A DNA stretch of 7,965 nucleotides from Candidatus Pelagibacter sp. (GTDB lineage Bacteria > Pseudomonadota > Alphaproteobacteria > Pelagibacterales > Pelagibacteraceae): assembly GCA_028226735.1 (NCBI GenBank), contig JAOIYV010000011.1, positions 17,501 to 25,465 of the forward strand. Reading direction: 5' to 3'. This document shows, piece by piece, positions 1-6,938 of this stretch. A program made the translations under genes and the position numbers. The stretch's first letter is position 1. Every line of letters starts with the position of its first letter. The notes under the pieces are model-generated. The model was not told the origin of the DNA and searched no databases. It worked only from the letters and a program-made list of their open reading frames with translations.

Positions 1-27
1 TATATTTAATTAAAAAATCTTAAATAT

Positions 28-1305
28 ATGAAAATAAGATACATTTATTCCGCATGTGTGGAAATTGAAACAAAAAATTTAAGAATACTGTGTGACCCAT
101 GGTTTACTGATGGGATATACGACGGTAGTTGGTTTCATTTTCCCAAAATAAAAGATGCTTTAAAGATTATAAAAAAACCTGATATTATTTATATTTCACA
201 CATACATCCAGACCATTATGATCCAATATTTTTAAAAAGCTTATTTAAAAAATATGGAGATGTGAAAGTAATAATTCCCAATTTAAAAAAAAATTATCTT
301 TTGTTTAAATCAAAATCAGATGGAATAAAGACAGACCCTGTAGATCACCTTAAGATTGGGCAAACAAATCTACATATAGTTCCAAATATGGAAGGTTCTG
401 AGTCAGATATTGACTCATCATTGTATGTTAATGATGGTGTAAATTCTTTTTTAAATTTAAATGATTGTATGTGGAATAATAAACAGAACAAATCTTTGAA
501 AAAAATTATAAATAACTATCCAGGAAAAATTGATCTTTTAGCCTTAGGTTATACAGGGGCTGGACCGTATCCTCAAACTTATTATGATACTAAATATCAA
601 AAAAAAATTTTGAAAAAAAAAGCTAAGTTGAAGGAAGACGAGTTTATTAAAAGATATTTAAGATATAAAAATTTTTTTAAAGCTAAATTACATTTACCAT
701 TTGCTGGTAAATATATTTTAGGTGGAAAACTTCACAAACTAAACCAGTATAGAGGAATTATTGATCCTATAGAAATTAAAAACTATGACAATACAGCAGT
801 GATATTAGCTGATGCTGGTAAAGGATTAATTGATCTAGATAAAAGAAAAATTACAAATGTCAGAAAAAATCCTTATACTAAAAAGGATTTTTCAAAAAGA
901 GAGAAAGAAATAAAAAAATATAAAATGTCTTATGAAAAAGATATTAATATTGACCCTAAAGAAATTAATTTTTTTAGAATTATACAAAGAGCCTACCAAA
1001 ATGCATTAAGAAAAAGTGAAGTTAAGAAAGATTATTATTTATTAATTAATATAACTTTTAATGAAAAGTCTATTGGCAAATATATTTTTAATTGCAATAA
1101 AAACAAATACGAGATTCTACCTTTCAAAAAAATTATTAAACCAATGTCTGAACTTAAAATTGATTACAGATATTTATTTGGCTTGTTAACAGGTTTATAT
1201 CATTGGAATAATGCTGAGGTAGGAAGTCATATATTAACAAAAAGAGTTCCTGATAAATTCAATCGATCTGCTCAAAGATTTTTGAATTTTTTTAGTTGTG
1301 TATAA
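28..1305 (+). CDS. MBL-fold metallohydrolase, CMP-Neu5Ac hydroxylase-like (no Rieske domain)
   Basis: A 425-residue metallo-beta-lactamase-fold protein, probably cytosolic: there is no signal peptide or membrane segment. The metal-binding motif HIHPDHYD is at residues 58-65 (H58, H60, D62, H63), after an N-terminal strand and a DPWF segment (23-26) typical of UlaG/NAPE-PLD/CMAH-type MBL proteins. Further blocks are LNLNDC (142-147), YTGAGPYPQTYY (175-186), LPFAGKY (223-229) and a C-terminal YHWNNAEVGSH (391-401). Their order and spacing recall the MBL and C-terminal parts of CMP-N-acetylneuraminate hydroxylase as I remember it (a VDC block, a FAGGASGFP block, a PFAGYF block, a late HHLFWNH block). 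The N-terminal Rieske 2Fe-2S cysteine/histidine motif of that enzyme is absent. The ATG is the first start after the window edge and gives a full-length fold. Neighbouring nonulosonate-type genes suggest a sugar-modifying or glycan-related role, but the substrate is unknown. MBL fold is secure; the CMAH relationship is inferred from motifs. Confidence 0.88.
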   Translation: MKIRYIYSACVEIETKNLRILCDPWFTDGIYDGSWFHFPKIKDALKIIKKPDIIYISHIHPDHYDPIFLKSLFKKYGDVKVIIPNLKKNYLLFKSKSDGIKTDPVDHLKIGQTNLHIVPNMEGSESDIDSSLYVNDGVNSFLNLNDCMWNNKQNKSLKKIINNYPGKIDLLALGYTGAGPYPQTYYDTKYQKKILKKKAKLKEDEFIKRYLRYKNFFKAKLHLPFAGKYILGGKLHKLNQYRGIIDPIEIKNYDNTAVILADAGKGLIDLDKRKITNVRKNPYTKKDFSKREKEIKKYKMSYEKDINIDPKEINFFRIIQRAYQNALRKSEVKKDYYLLINITFNEKSIGKYIFNCNKNKYEILPFKKIIKPMSELKIDYRYLFGLLTGLYHWNNAEVGSHILTKRVPDKFNRSAQRFLNFFSCV

Positions 1306-1346
1306 ATTAATTTTGTTTAAAAATATCGATTATAGATACTATAAAT

Positions 1347-1532
1347 ATGGCAAAAAATTACTCAAAAATAATTAATTTAATTGAAAGAAGCAGATCTAAA
1401 AATAATGTTAATTGGATGGATTTGTTAAAAATTGCTATTCGAGCTGAGCCAAAAAAAACTATTAAAGTCTTAAAAAAAATAAATCTTTCTGATAAAAAAA
1501 TTAGTAATTTATTTAAAAAATTAACTAGTTAA
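1347..1532 (+). CDS. small basic hypothetical protein (61 aa)
   Basis: A 61-residue, strongly basic, probably all-helical protein with no transmembrane segment, signal peptide or cysteine. The central stretch NNVNWMDLLKIAIRAEPKKT (residues 19-38) reads like a structured helical core, and the C-terminus repeats a lysine/isoleucine helix pattern. It lies 41 bp downstream of the MBL-fold gene on the same strand, so it is probably co-transcribed with it. Its TAA stop directly abuts the TAG stop of the convergent radical SAM gene. No Shine-Dalgarno is visible, as for the neighbours. I believe similar short proteins with an NWMDLL-like core occur in marine alphaproteobacterial polysaccharide regions, but that is a recollection rather than a search result. 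The function is unknown. Clean packing between two real genes and the non-random core favour a genuine gene. Confidence 0.7.
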   Translation: MAKNYSKIINLIERSRSKNNVNWMDLLKIAIRAEPKKTIKVLKKINLSDKKISNLFKKLTS

Positions 1533-2810
1533 CTATTTAGCTCTAGTTTTATATTCTCTTTTATCACTTAAGTGATCGTGAATTTTCCATCTTTGTTTTA
1601 CGGGGTCCCACTCAGTTGGAATATTCTTAGCTCCTTTATACACAGCTCCATAATGACAGTTTCTACAGCCGGGTTCAATTTCTTTTCTTCTTCCAGAACG
1701 ATGTAAATCTCTAATGCTATTTAATTTTTTTGAATGCCAAGCTTCATAAAGAGAAAACCCCTCAAGATCATTGTCTACCACATTTCCCTTGTAATCTTTT
1801 ATAACTTTTTTAGCAGACCCTTTAATTTTTCCAATTACCAATCCTTCCTCTTCATTATAACTTCCAGTACATGGTACTATGACACCATTGGCAGATATAG
1901 TTAATCTTTGAAAGGGATATTGACATGCATAGTCATTATCAATGTCATCGTCATCTAATCTATGATGTCTAAAATCTTTTATTTCATTTACAGTAATCAT
2001 ATCCACACCGTTTTTTTCCATAAACAATCTATATTTTTCAGGATCGTCTTGAATTGCTGGAAAAATAGTATTAGTTCTTATTTGTGGTCTAGTTTTACCT
2101 AGTTCTTTTCTAAATTTAAGTATGTACCCAATTGATTGAATAACTCTTTTAAAAGCATCATAATTTTTATTTATCTTGTCTGGAGGCGTTCTAATATCGT
2201 TATAGGTTTTATCTAAACCATCAATAGAAAAACTTATCCAGCTTGGTTCTGCTTCTACAATTTTTTTTGCCATTTTTTCATTAATCAGCTGTCCATGGGT
2301 AAGTGAAGTTATTTCCAAAATATTTTTTGACCTTGCATATTTAAGTACATCTGCAAAGTCTATTATGTTACCATCTTCGTCCTTATCTCTATAAAGAGTG
2401 CTTTCACCTCTCCAGCTAAACATTAATGAAGAAACACCAATTTCAGAAGCCTCATCAATAATTTTTTTAACTATTTGCCATGGCATTTTTCTTTGAGCAC
2501 CAACTACAGTATTTTGAAATTTATCAGTTATTGTATAGCACATCGTACATGCCAAATTACAAGTAGAAACTAATTCAATAGTTACAGCTAAAGGAGCATC
2601 ACCATGTTCTAATAATTTTGCTCTTTTGTACCATTCATTTCTGTAAGATAAAAATTTGTCTTTGTCTCCTTGATGAGGAAACATTTGGTCATAAAATTTT
2701 TTTTCTTGCTCTTCGTTAATATATAAAAATTGAGTTCCATTTACGGATTGTTTTTCTTTACCCAACCATTTTTCTCTGAGATCTTGTTCTCGAAATCTAA
2801 ATTTGACCAT
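1533..2810 (-). CDS. radical SAM protein with SPASM/twitch-like C-terminal cluster domain
   Basis: A 425-residue radical S-adenosylmethionine enzyme. The 4Fe-4S/SAM motif is CNLACTMC with C84, C88 and C91 (CX3CX2C). It is followed by the GE-type motif SWRGES (132-137) and the strand ISFSIDGLD (192-200) typical of the partial TIM barrel. The C-terminal part carries C296 (YACQYPF), C314 (IVPC, after ISANG) and the pair C382/C385 (CRNC). This fits one auxiliary Fe-S cluster in a reduced SPASM, or twitch, fold. The first ~75 residues form a charged extension before the barrel, which may bind the substrate or a partner. It is the last gene of the minus-strand block, 33 bp after the methyltransferase. 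Family members do peptide or sugar oxidation, epimerisation or C-C/C-S bond chemistry; which applies here is not visible. In a glycan locus, sugar dehydrogenation or epimerisation is a reasonable guess. It is visibly less A/T-rich than the genes upstream. Confidence 0.92.
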   Translation of the reverse strand: MVKFRFREQDLREKWLGKEKQSVNGTQFLYINEEQEKKFYDQMFPHQGDKDKFLSYRNEWYKRAKLLEHGDAPLAVTIELVSTCNLACTMCYTITDKFQNTVVGAQRKMPWQIVKKIIDEASEIGVSSLMFSWRGESTLYRDKDEDGNIIDFADVLKYARSKNILEITSLTHGQLINEKMAKKIVEAEPSWISFSIDGLDKTYNDIRTPPDKINKNYDAFKRVIQSIGYILKFRKELGKTRPQIRTNTIFPAIQDDPEKYRLFMEKNGVDMITVNEIKDFRHHRLDDDDIDNDYACQYPFQRLTISANGVIVPCTGSYNEEEGLVIGKIKGSAKKVIKDYKGNVVDNDLEGFSLYEAWHSKKLNSIRDLHRSGRRKEIEPGCRNCHYGAVYKGAKNIPTEWDPVKQRWKIHDHLSDKREYKTRAK

Positions 2811-2843
2811 TTTAAATAATATGTATCGAGAAAGTGTATATTA

Positions 2844-3881
2844 TTATTTTCTGATTAAAAGTCTAATTTCACCCTCACCCCAGACCTTTGAAGAATTAGA
2901 AAATTTTTTTAATCCCCATTCTAGATCAGTTTTTTTTTGGGTATTTACTGACTTTTCTATAGATGAAACACCTAAATCTTTAAGAATCTTGTAAACTTCT
3001 TTGTGGGAGTTATGTTTCTCAACTGGAACATACCAGCTATCCATAAATACGTATCTATTTGTATGCATTCCAATTAATTTAAGTACTTCTGACGAATAGA
3101 GCTCGGGAATAGATTTCATAAACTTATTCATTTCCTTTCTTGCATTCCAAAAAATTCCTCCTGTACCATATAAATATAACCATATATAACCATCTTTTTT
3201 ACAGATTCTAACAAGTTCACTTAAACCTTTTTTAAAATTGTTAGTGTGATGAATAACTCCATTACACCAAACAAAATCGAAGCTATTTTTTTTAAATGGT
3301 AATTTTAAAACATTCGCTCGTTTATAATTTAAGTTTTTTTTCTTAAAGTTTTTTTTGGCTAAAGCTATTTGTTTAATACCATAATCAACACCATATGCTT
3401 CTGCTGCACCCAAACTTTTTAAGGCGTTTGTGAATCTTCCATTTCCACATCCTACGTCAATTATTTTTTTATTTTTAAAAAAACTGTTGTGATTTATTGA
3501 TTTAAGATTTTTGAACCGATCTTTAATAAGTTTTTTTGCTTTTATGTTTTCTTTTTTTGAGAAAATCTCAAATAAATTTCCATAAAGATTTGAAGTTATC
3601 AATTTAAGGTCTTTAGTATTACCTTTATATTTTTGTCCATAAATTTTCTTTTCAAAATTAATATTATAGTGTCCAATTTTTTGAAATTGTTTTGCAATAT
3701 TAATTAAATTATTTAAAACAGAATTAATTCTCTTAAAAGGGTCGCTTATTGAAAAAGCAATACTAGGATCTGTTGGATATAAATTTCTAAAATATTCATG
3801 TGCTAATATGATAGCAATATATGGTTTAGTTTTAATTAATTTTTTAAGTTCGAAAAAAAAATTTTTTTGTTTGCGAATCAT
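2844..3881 (-). CDS. class I SAM-dependent methyltransferase with long N-terminal region
   Basis: A Rossmann-fold (Methyltransf_11/25-like) SAM-dependent methyltransferase of 345 residues when read from the ATG at 3881. Motif I is IDVGCGNGRF (141-150), post-I GVDYG (164-168) holds the ribose-binding acidic residue, then NVLKLPF (190-196) and motif IV FDFVWCNGVIHHT (201-213). The catalytic domain is preceded by about 135 residues of Lys/Asn-rich helical sequence and followed by about 120 residues that include YGTGGIFWNARKEM, so it is longer than a minimal methyltransferase. An in-frame TTG at 3911 would add ten residues (LTKKIKAKI and so on). Neither start has a Shine-Dalgarno; ATG is preferred because the added segment is simple Lys/Ile sequence. 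It lies between the PseC-type aminotransferase and the radical SAM gene on the same strand. A role in O- or N-methylating a glycan or sugar intermediate is inferred from context only; the acceptor is unknown. Confidence 0.88.
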   Translation of the reverse strand: MIRKQKNFFFELKKLIKTKPYIAIILAHEYFRNLYPTDPSIAFSISDPFKRINSVLNNLINIAKQFQKIGHYNINFEKKIYGQKYKGNTKDLKLITSNLYGNLFEIFSKKENIKAKKLIKDRFKNLKSINHNSFFKNKKIIDVGCGNGRFTNALKSLGAAEAYGVDYGIKQIALAKKNFKKKNLNYKRANVLKLPFKKNSFDFVWCNGVIHHTNNFKKGLSELVRICKKDGYIWLYLYGTGGIFWNARKEMNKFMKSIPELYSSEVLKLIGMHTNRYVFMDSWYVPVEKHNSHKEVYKILKDLGVSSIEKSVNTQKKTDLEWGLKKFSNSSKVWGEGEIRLLIRK

Positions 3882-3945
3882 AATTTTAGCTTTAATTTTT
3901 TTGGTGAGCAATTTTTATATACAAAATAAATTAAATCTCAAACAA

Positions 3946-3961
3946 ATTATAACCCATTATA
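3946..3961 (-). promoter_or_regulatory. tandem TATAAT-like -10 boxes upstream of the methyltransferase
   Basis: In the gap between the aminotransferase stop and the methyltransferase start, the minus strand reads TATAAT twice, at 3961-3956 and 3951-3946, ten bases apart. Both match the sigma-70 -10 consensus exactly and point toward the methyltransferase. Start sites a few bases downstream would give a leader of roughly 60 nt to the ATG at 3881. I see no good -35 element at the usual 16-18 bp spacing. In sequence this A/T-rich such matches also arise by chance, so this is only a candidate internal promoter. Confidence 0.3.
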
Positions 3962-3992
3962 CGTTTTTAAATACTCTGACTTTTTTTTGAAC

Positions 3993-5141
3993 CTAAGTAT
4001 TAAGATAAATTCTTAATTTTTTAACTATAAAATCAATATCCTTTCTTGTTAAATTTGTGTGAAAAGGAATAGATAAACATTTTTTATAATACTCTTCTGA
4101 GCCATTAATATTAAATTTTAAATCATTCTTAAAGAGCTCTTGTTTAAAAACTGGTTTGTAATGAATTTGAGAACCAATATTGTTTTTAGATAAATATTTC
4201 ATCAGTTTTGACCTTTCACTTAAATTCTTAAAATTTATTAAAATAATAAATAAATGCCAATGTGGATCACAATATTTAGTTTTTTTAATAATTTTAATTT
4301 TACTTAATCCACTGAGCTTATCGACATAATACTGATATAGTTTTTTTTTGATGTTATTAAAGTTTGTTAACTTTTTTAACTGCGAATACCCAAGAGCACA
4401 ATTTAATTCACTTAATCTAAAATTAAAACTAGGTATTTTAATATTATAAGAAAAGCCAATTTTTTTATTTTTAATAATTCCATGACTTACAAGAATCTTA
4501 ATTTTATTGTATAAATTTTTATCATTAGTAGTGACCACACCTCCTTCTCCAGAGGTAATATTCTTAACTGGGTGAAAAGAAAATGTGGATATGTTTGCAT
4601 ACTTGCAAGAACCAATCATTTCTTTGGCTGAGTTTTTATAAGCACTTCCTAAAGCGTGACATGCATCTTCAACAATTAAAATTTTATTTTTTTTGGCAAT
4701 TTTAAATATTTCTTTTTGATCTTCACATTGCCCAGCATGGAATTGAGGAATAAAAACTTTGGGAAAAATATTTTTTTTGTTGGCTTTTAAAATTACTTCA
4801 TTTAAAATTTTAGGTGTAACTAAACCGTTGGTTGGGTCAACATCACAAAATATTATTTTAGATTCAATTAACTTTATAACGTTTGCAGAGGCTAAAAAAT
4901 TTATCGAAGGAATTATTACATAATCTTTTTTAGTTAAATTAAGTGATCTCAATGCAAGATATAGTGCGCTAGTACCACTGTTACAAACTATTGCGTATTT
5001 ACAATTAAATTTATTTGATATCTTTTTTTCAAATAAATCTAAATATTTTCCATTTGTTATAAAGTCATAATTTAATGATTTTATCACTTCATTAATATCA
5101 TCTTTAAAAATTTTTTGATGCCCGTAGAATTTAGTTAACAT
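3993..5141 (-). CDS. pseC: PseC-type UDP-4-amino-4,6-dideoxysugar aminotransferase (DegT/DnrJ/EryC1 family)
   Basis: A 382-residue PLP-dependent sugar aminotransferase, the usual family length. The N-terminus FYGHQKIFKDDINEVIKSL (5-23), followed by FITNG, matches the PseC pattern (YGkQ-I-dDI-V--L--d-lTqG). NSGTSAL (54-60) binds cofactor phosphate. EDACHALG (158-165) contains the aspartate that contacts the pyridine nitrogen. SFHPVKNITSGEGG (188-201) contains the predicted Schiff-base lysine K193. NFRLSELNCALGYSQLKKL (240-258), HWHLF (295-299), IHYKPV (326-331) and LSIPFH (356-361) complete the family signature. PseC transfers an amino group to C4 of the 4-keto sugar made by PseB. The start overlaps the upstream cytidylyltransferase by 11 bp, indicating a shared mRNA. 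The family is certain. PseC is favoured over LegC by the N-terminus and the adjacent PseB, but related 4-aminotransferases cannot be fully excluded. Confidence 0.92.
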   Translation of the reverse strand: MLTKFYGHQKIFKDDINEVIKSLNYDFITNGKYLDLFEKKISNKFNCKYAIVCNSGTSALYLALRSLNLTKKDYVIIPSINFLASANVIKLIESKIIFCDVDPTNGLVTPKILNEVILKANKKNIFPKVFIPQFHAGQCEDQKEIFKIAKKNKILIVEDACHALGSAYKNSAKEMIGSCKYANISTFSFHPVKNITSGEGGVVTTNDKNLYNKIKILVSHGIIKNKKIGFSYNIKIPSFNFRLSELNCALGYSQLKKLTNFNNIKKKLYQYYVDKLSGLSKIKIIKKTKYCDPHWHLFIILINFKNLSERSKLMKYLSKNNIGSQIHYKPVFKQELFKNDLKFNINGSEEYYKKCLSIPFHTNLTRKDIDFIVKKLRIYLNT

Positions 5142-5853
5142 TGGTATATTTTTGATTTATATAAGGTTTATCATAAAAAAATTTTTTATAAAAATTATAA
5201 ATTTTAATCCATTTAACTTCTTTTTTAAGTTTTTTATTTTTTAGTATTATTTTAATCATCTCTAGATCTTCTTTATAATCAAGTGTCCATCTTTGATCAT
5301 TCATATAGCCTAATTTGTTTAGATAATTTTTTTTTTTGAAAATATTAGACCTTTTCATAAATGGAGTTACATGCTCTTTTTCAAAATTATCTTTTACTAA
5401 TTTTACAGATTTTTCTAGGGCACTAAATGTAAAAATTTCACAATCTAATCCTTGAGGAAATGATCTTGTAAGTATATTGGACATATAATCAATTTTAAGC
5501 TTTAGAAATTGACTTAACATATTTGAACACAAAATAGGATCTATTAAGGGGCAATCACTTGTAATACGCATTATAATATCAATCTTGTTTGCTTTAGCTG
5601 TTTCAAAATATCTTTTCAGAACATTCTTTTCACTGCCCGAATAATGATTAATCTTATTTTTTATTAGCAAGTTTTTTAGTTTAAAATTTTTTGAATTTTT
5701 AGGAATTGCAAATATTATTTTATCTACTTTTTTAATTTTTTTTAATCTTTTATAGATATGTTCAATTATTGTTTTATTTTCAATTTTTTTTAATATCTTA
5801 TTAGGCAGTCTTTTTGAGGTTTGCCTGGCTTGGACAATGCAACCTACTCTCAT
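5131..5853 (-). CDS. SpsF-type cytidylyltransferase (acylneuraminate cytidylyltransferase family)
   Basis: A 240-residue nucleotidyltransferase of the CTP_transf_3 family that would activate a sugar as its CMP (or other NMP) derivative in the cytosol. Motifs, numbered from the ATG at 5853: VQAR (7-10) and RLPNK (15-19), the nucleotide-binding loop; GSEKNVLKRY (73-82); RITSDCPLIDP (96-106), with the metal-binding aspartate; FPQGLDCEIF (132-141); EKEHVTPF (158-165); and RWTLDYKEDLEM (188-199). The QAR---S-RLP-K-L loop is the SpsF (spore-coat polysaccharide) form, not the PARGGSKRIP form of classical PseF/NeuA. A TTG one codon upstream is open, but the ATG fits better because it overlaps the dehydratase stop by one base (TGATG), a typical coupling junction. 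It sits between PseB- and PseC-type genes, so its substrate is probably derived from their product. The true sugar is unknown. Confidence 0.9.
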   Translation of the reverse strand: MRVGCIVQARQTSKRLPNKILKKIENKTIIEHIYKRLKKIKKVDKIIFAIPKNSKNFKLKNLLIKNKINHYSGSEKNVLKRYFETAKANKIDIIMRITSDCPLIDPILCSNMLSQFLKLKIDYMSNILTRSFPQGLDCEIFTFSALEKSVKLVKDNFEKEHVTPFMKRSNIFKKKNYLNKLGYMNDQRWTLDYKEDLEMIKIILKNKKLKKEVKWIKIYNFYKKFFYDKPYINQKYTNVN

Positions 5854-6938
5854 CAAAGAAATATAAATTTTTTCGCAGCTATTCTGCTTGATATTGATTT
5901 GTTTTGTTTTTTAATTTCATCCACACTTAAAAAATAATTATTTTTTGATGAAAAATTATAATAGGTTTTGAGTTTTTTCCCTTTTTCATTCATTGAGGTT
6001 ATTCGATATTCACTAGATACAATTTTTTCTGATATATTTTTATATTTGCCTGTGATTATACCTGTGTAGTGTTCTAATTTTGGTTTTATTAAAAAAAATT
6101 TTGAAAATTCAACAATATTTCTAGCCTCTTCCTCATTAAACATTAGCTCATCTATTTTTTCCATATTCTTTAAACCTTTAACTGTATATTTGCAGCCGAA
6201 CGCTTTTGCTAGATCAGTTATTTTGATTGAAGGAATTTTAGGAATATAAATTTCCCCTCCTTGCATTCTTGAAAAACAACCCATAACAAATCCTACACAT
6301 TGCTCAATATCAACCCAAAATCTTGTCATTTTAGGATCGGTAATTGGTAGATTGGTTTGACCAGATGTAATCAATTTATTAAAAGTTTGTAGAACGGATC
6401 CTTCTGATCCTGCCACATTACCATATCTTGAAACAGAAAATCTTAAATCTCTTTTACCAATTAGATTATTTGCATTAATAAAAATCTTTTCTGCCATTAA
6501 TTTAGTTGAACCATATAGGTTCACTGGGCTTACAGCCTTATCTGATGATACTAACAAAGCATGTGAAACAGAATTATTTATTGATGCTCTTACAACATTT
6601 TCAGTTCCAAAAACATTAGTTTTTATACACTCCATTGGATTGTATTCTGAAAGCCCAACATGTTTAAGTGCTGCAGAGTGTAAAACAAAGTCCACATCCT
6701 TCATAGCAAAATCAAGCCTGTCATAATCTCTTATATCTCCAATAAAAAATCTTATCCTTTTATCCAAAAAGATAGACTGAAGTTTAAAGTGTTTTTGCTC
6801 ATCTCTTGAAAAGATTATTATTTTTTTAAAAGGTAAATTTTTAGTGACATAATCAATAAAATTTCTTCCAAGAGTTCCTGTTCCTCCTGTAATTAATATT
6901 GTTTTATTTTTAAAGATGTTTTTATTATAATTAAGCAT
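5853..6938 (-). CDS. pseB: PseB-type UDP-N-acetylglucosamine 4,6-dehydratase
   Basis: A 361-residue short-chain dehydrogenase/reductase of the PseB/CapD (polysaccharide biosynthesis) family. PseB dehydrates UDP-GlcNAc at C4/C6 with C5 inversion, the first step toward pseudaminic acid. TGGTGTLG (17-24) binds NADP, FSRDE (43-47) follows the second strand, and GDIRD (67-71) contacts the adenine. The catalytic set is D133 and K134 in SSDKA (131-135), with Y142 and K146 in NLYGSTK (140-146). The tyrosine separates it from CapD/FnlA proteins, which have methionine there. SRYGNVAGSEGS (170-181), GGEIYIPKIPSIKITDLA (227-244) and EARN (271-274) are further family blocks. A C-terminal SSKNNYFLSVDEIKK segment (330-344) resembles the family's C-terminal motif, followed by about 17 extra residues. 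It is the first gene of the minus-strand block, downstream of a divergent regulatory gap, and its stop overlaps the next start by one base. Confidence 0.94.
   Translation of the reverse strand: MLNYNKNIFKNKTILITGGTGTLGRNFIDYVTKNLPFKKIIIFSRDEQKHFKLQSIFLDKRIRFFIGDIRDYDRLDFAMKDVDFVLHSAALKHVGLSEYNPMECIKTNVFGTENVVRASINNSVSHALLVSSDKAVSPVNLYGSTKLMAEKIFINANNLIGKRDLRFSVSRYGNVAGSEGSVLQTFNKLITSGQTNLPITDPKMTRFWVDIEQCVGFVMGCFSRMQGGEIYIPKIPSIKITDLAKAFGCKYTVKGLKNMEKIDELMFNEEEARNIVEFSKFFLIKPKLEHYTGIITGKYKNISEKIVSSEYRITSMNEKGKKLKTYYNFSSKNNYFLSVDEIKKQNKSISSRIAAKKFIFL

Noticed and set aside
1306..1346. Possible regulatory element between the MBL gene and the small gene
   Set aside because: It is 41 bp of A/T-rich sequence with only a short ATCGAT palindrome; nothing distinguishes it from background.
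2803..2994. 63-aa plus-strand open frame overlapping the methyltransferase 3' end
   Set aside because: It lies almost wholly antisense to the methyltransferase coding sequence, has no recognisable motif and no start signal; it is a shadow of the real gene.
3882..3911. TTG start that would add ten residues to the methyltransferase
   Set aside because: No Shine-Dalgarno, and the extension is simple Lys/Ile sequence. The in-frame ATG at 3881 is simpler, though the TTG cannot be excluded.
3808..3990. 60-aa hydrophobic plus-strand open frame
   Set aside because: It is antisense to the methyltransferase N-terminus and its promoter gap. Its hydrophobicity comes from reading Lys/Asn-rich A/T sequence backward, not from a real membrane peptide.
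3962..3992. Poly-T run (about 3981-3988) as an intrinsic terminator
   Set aside because: There is no stem-loop before it on the plus strand, and no plus-strand gene ends there. On the minus strand it is a poly-A run, so it cannot terminate the aminotransferase transcript.
5131..5853. Calling the cytidylyltransferase PseF or NeuA
   Set aside because: The nucleotide-binding loop is the QAR---S-RLP-K form of SpsF proteins, not the PARGGSKRIP form. The family is right but the specific symbol is not supported.
5854..5856. TTG start one codon upstream for the cytidylyltransferase
   Set aside because: The next codon is ATG and forms a TGATG overlap with the dehydratase stop, which is a more usual coupling junction.
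5853..6938. CapD/FnlA-type dehydratase instead of PseB
   Set aside because: The catalytic position has tyrosine (NLYGSTK), where I recall CapD/FnlA having methionine. The adjacent PseC-type aminotransferase also favours PseB.
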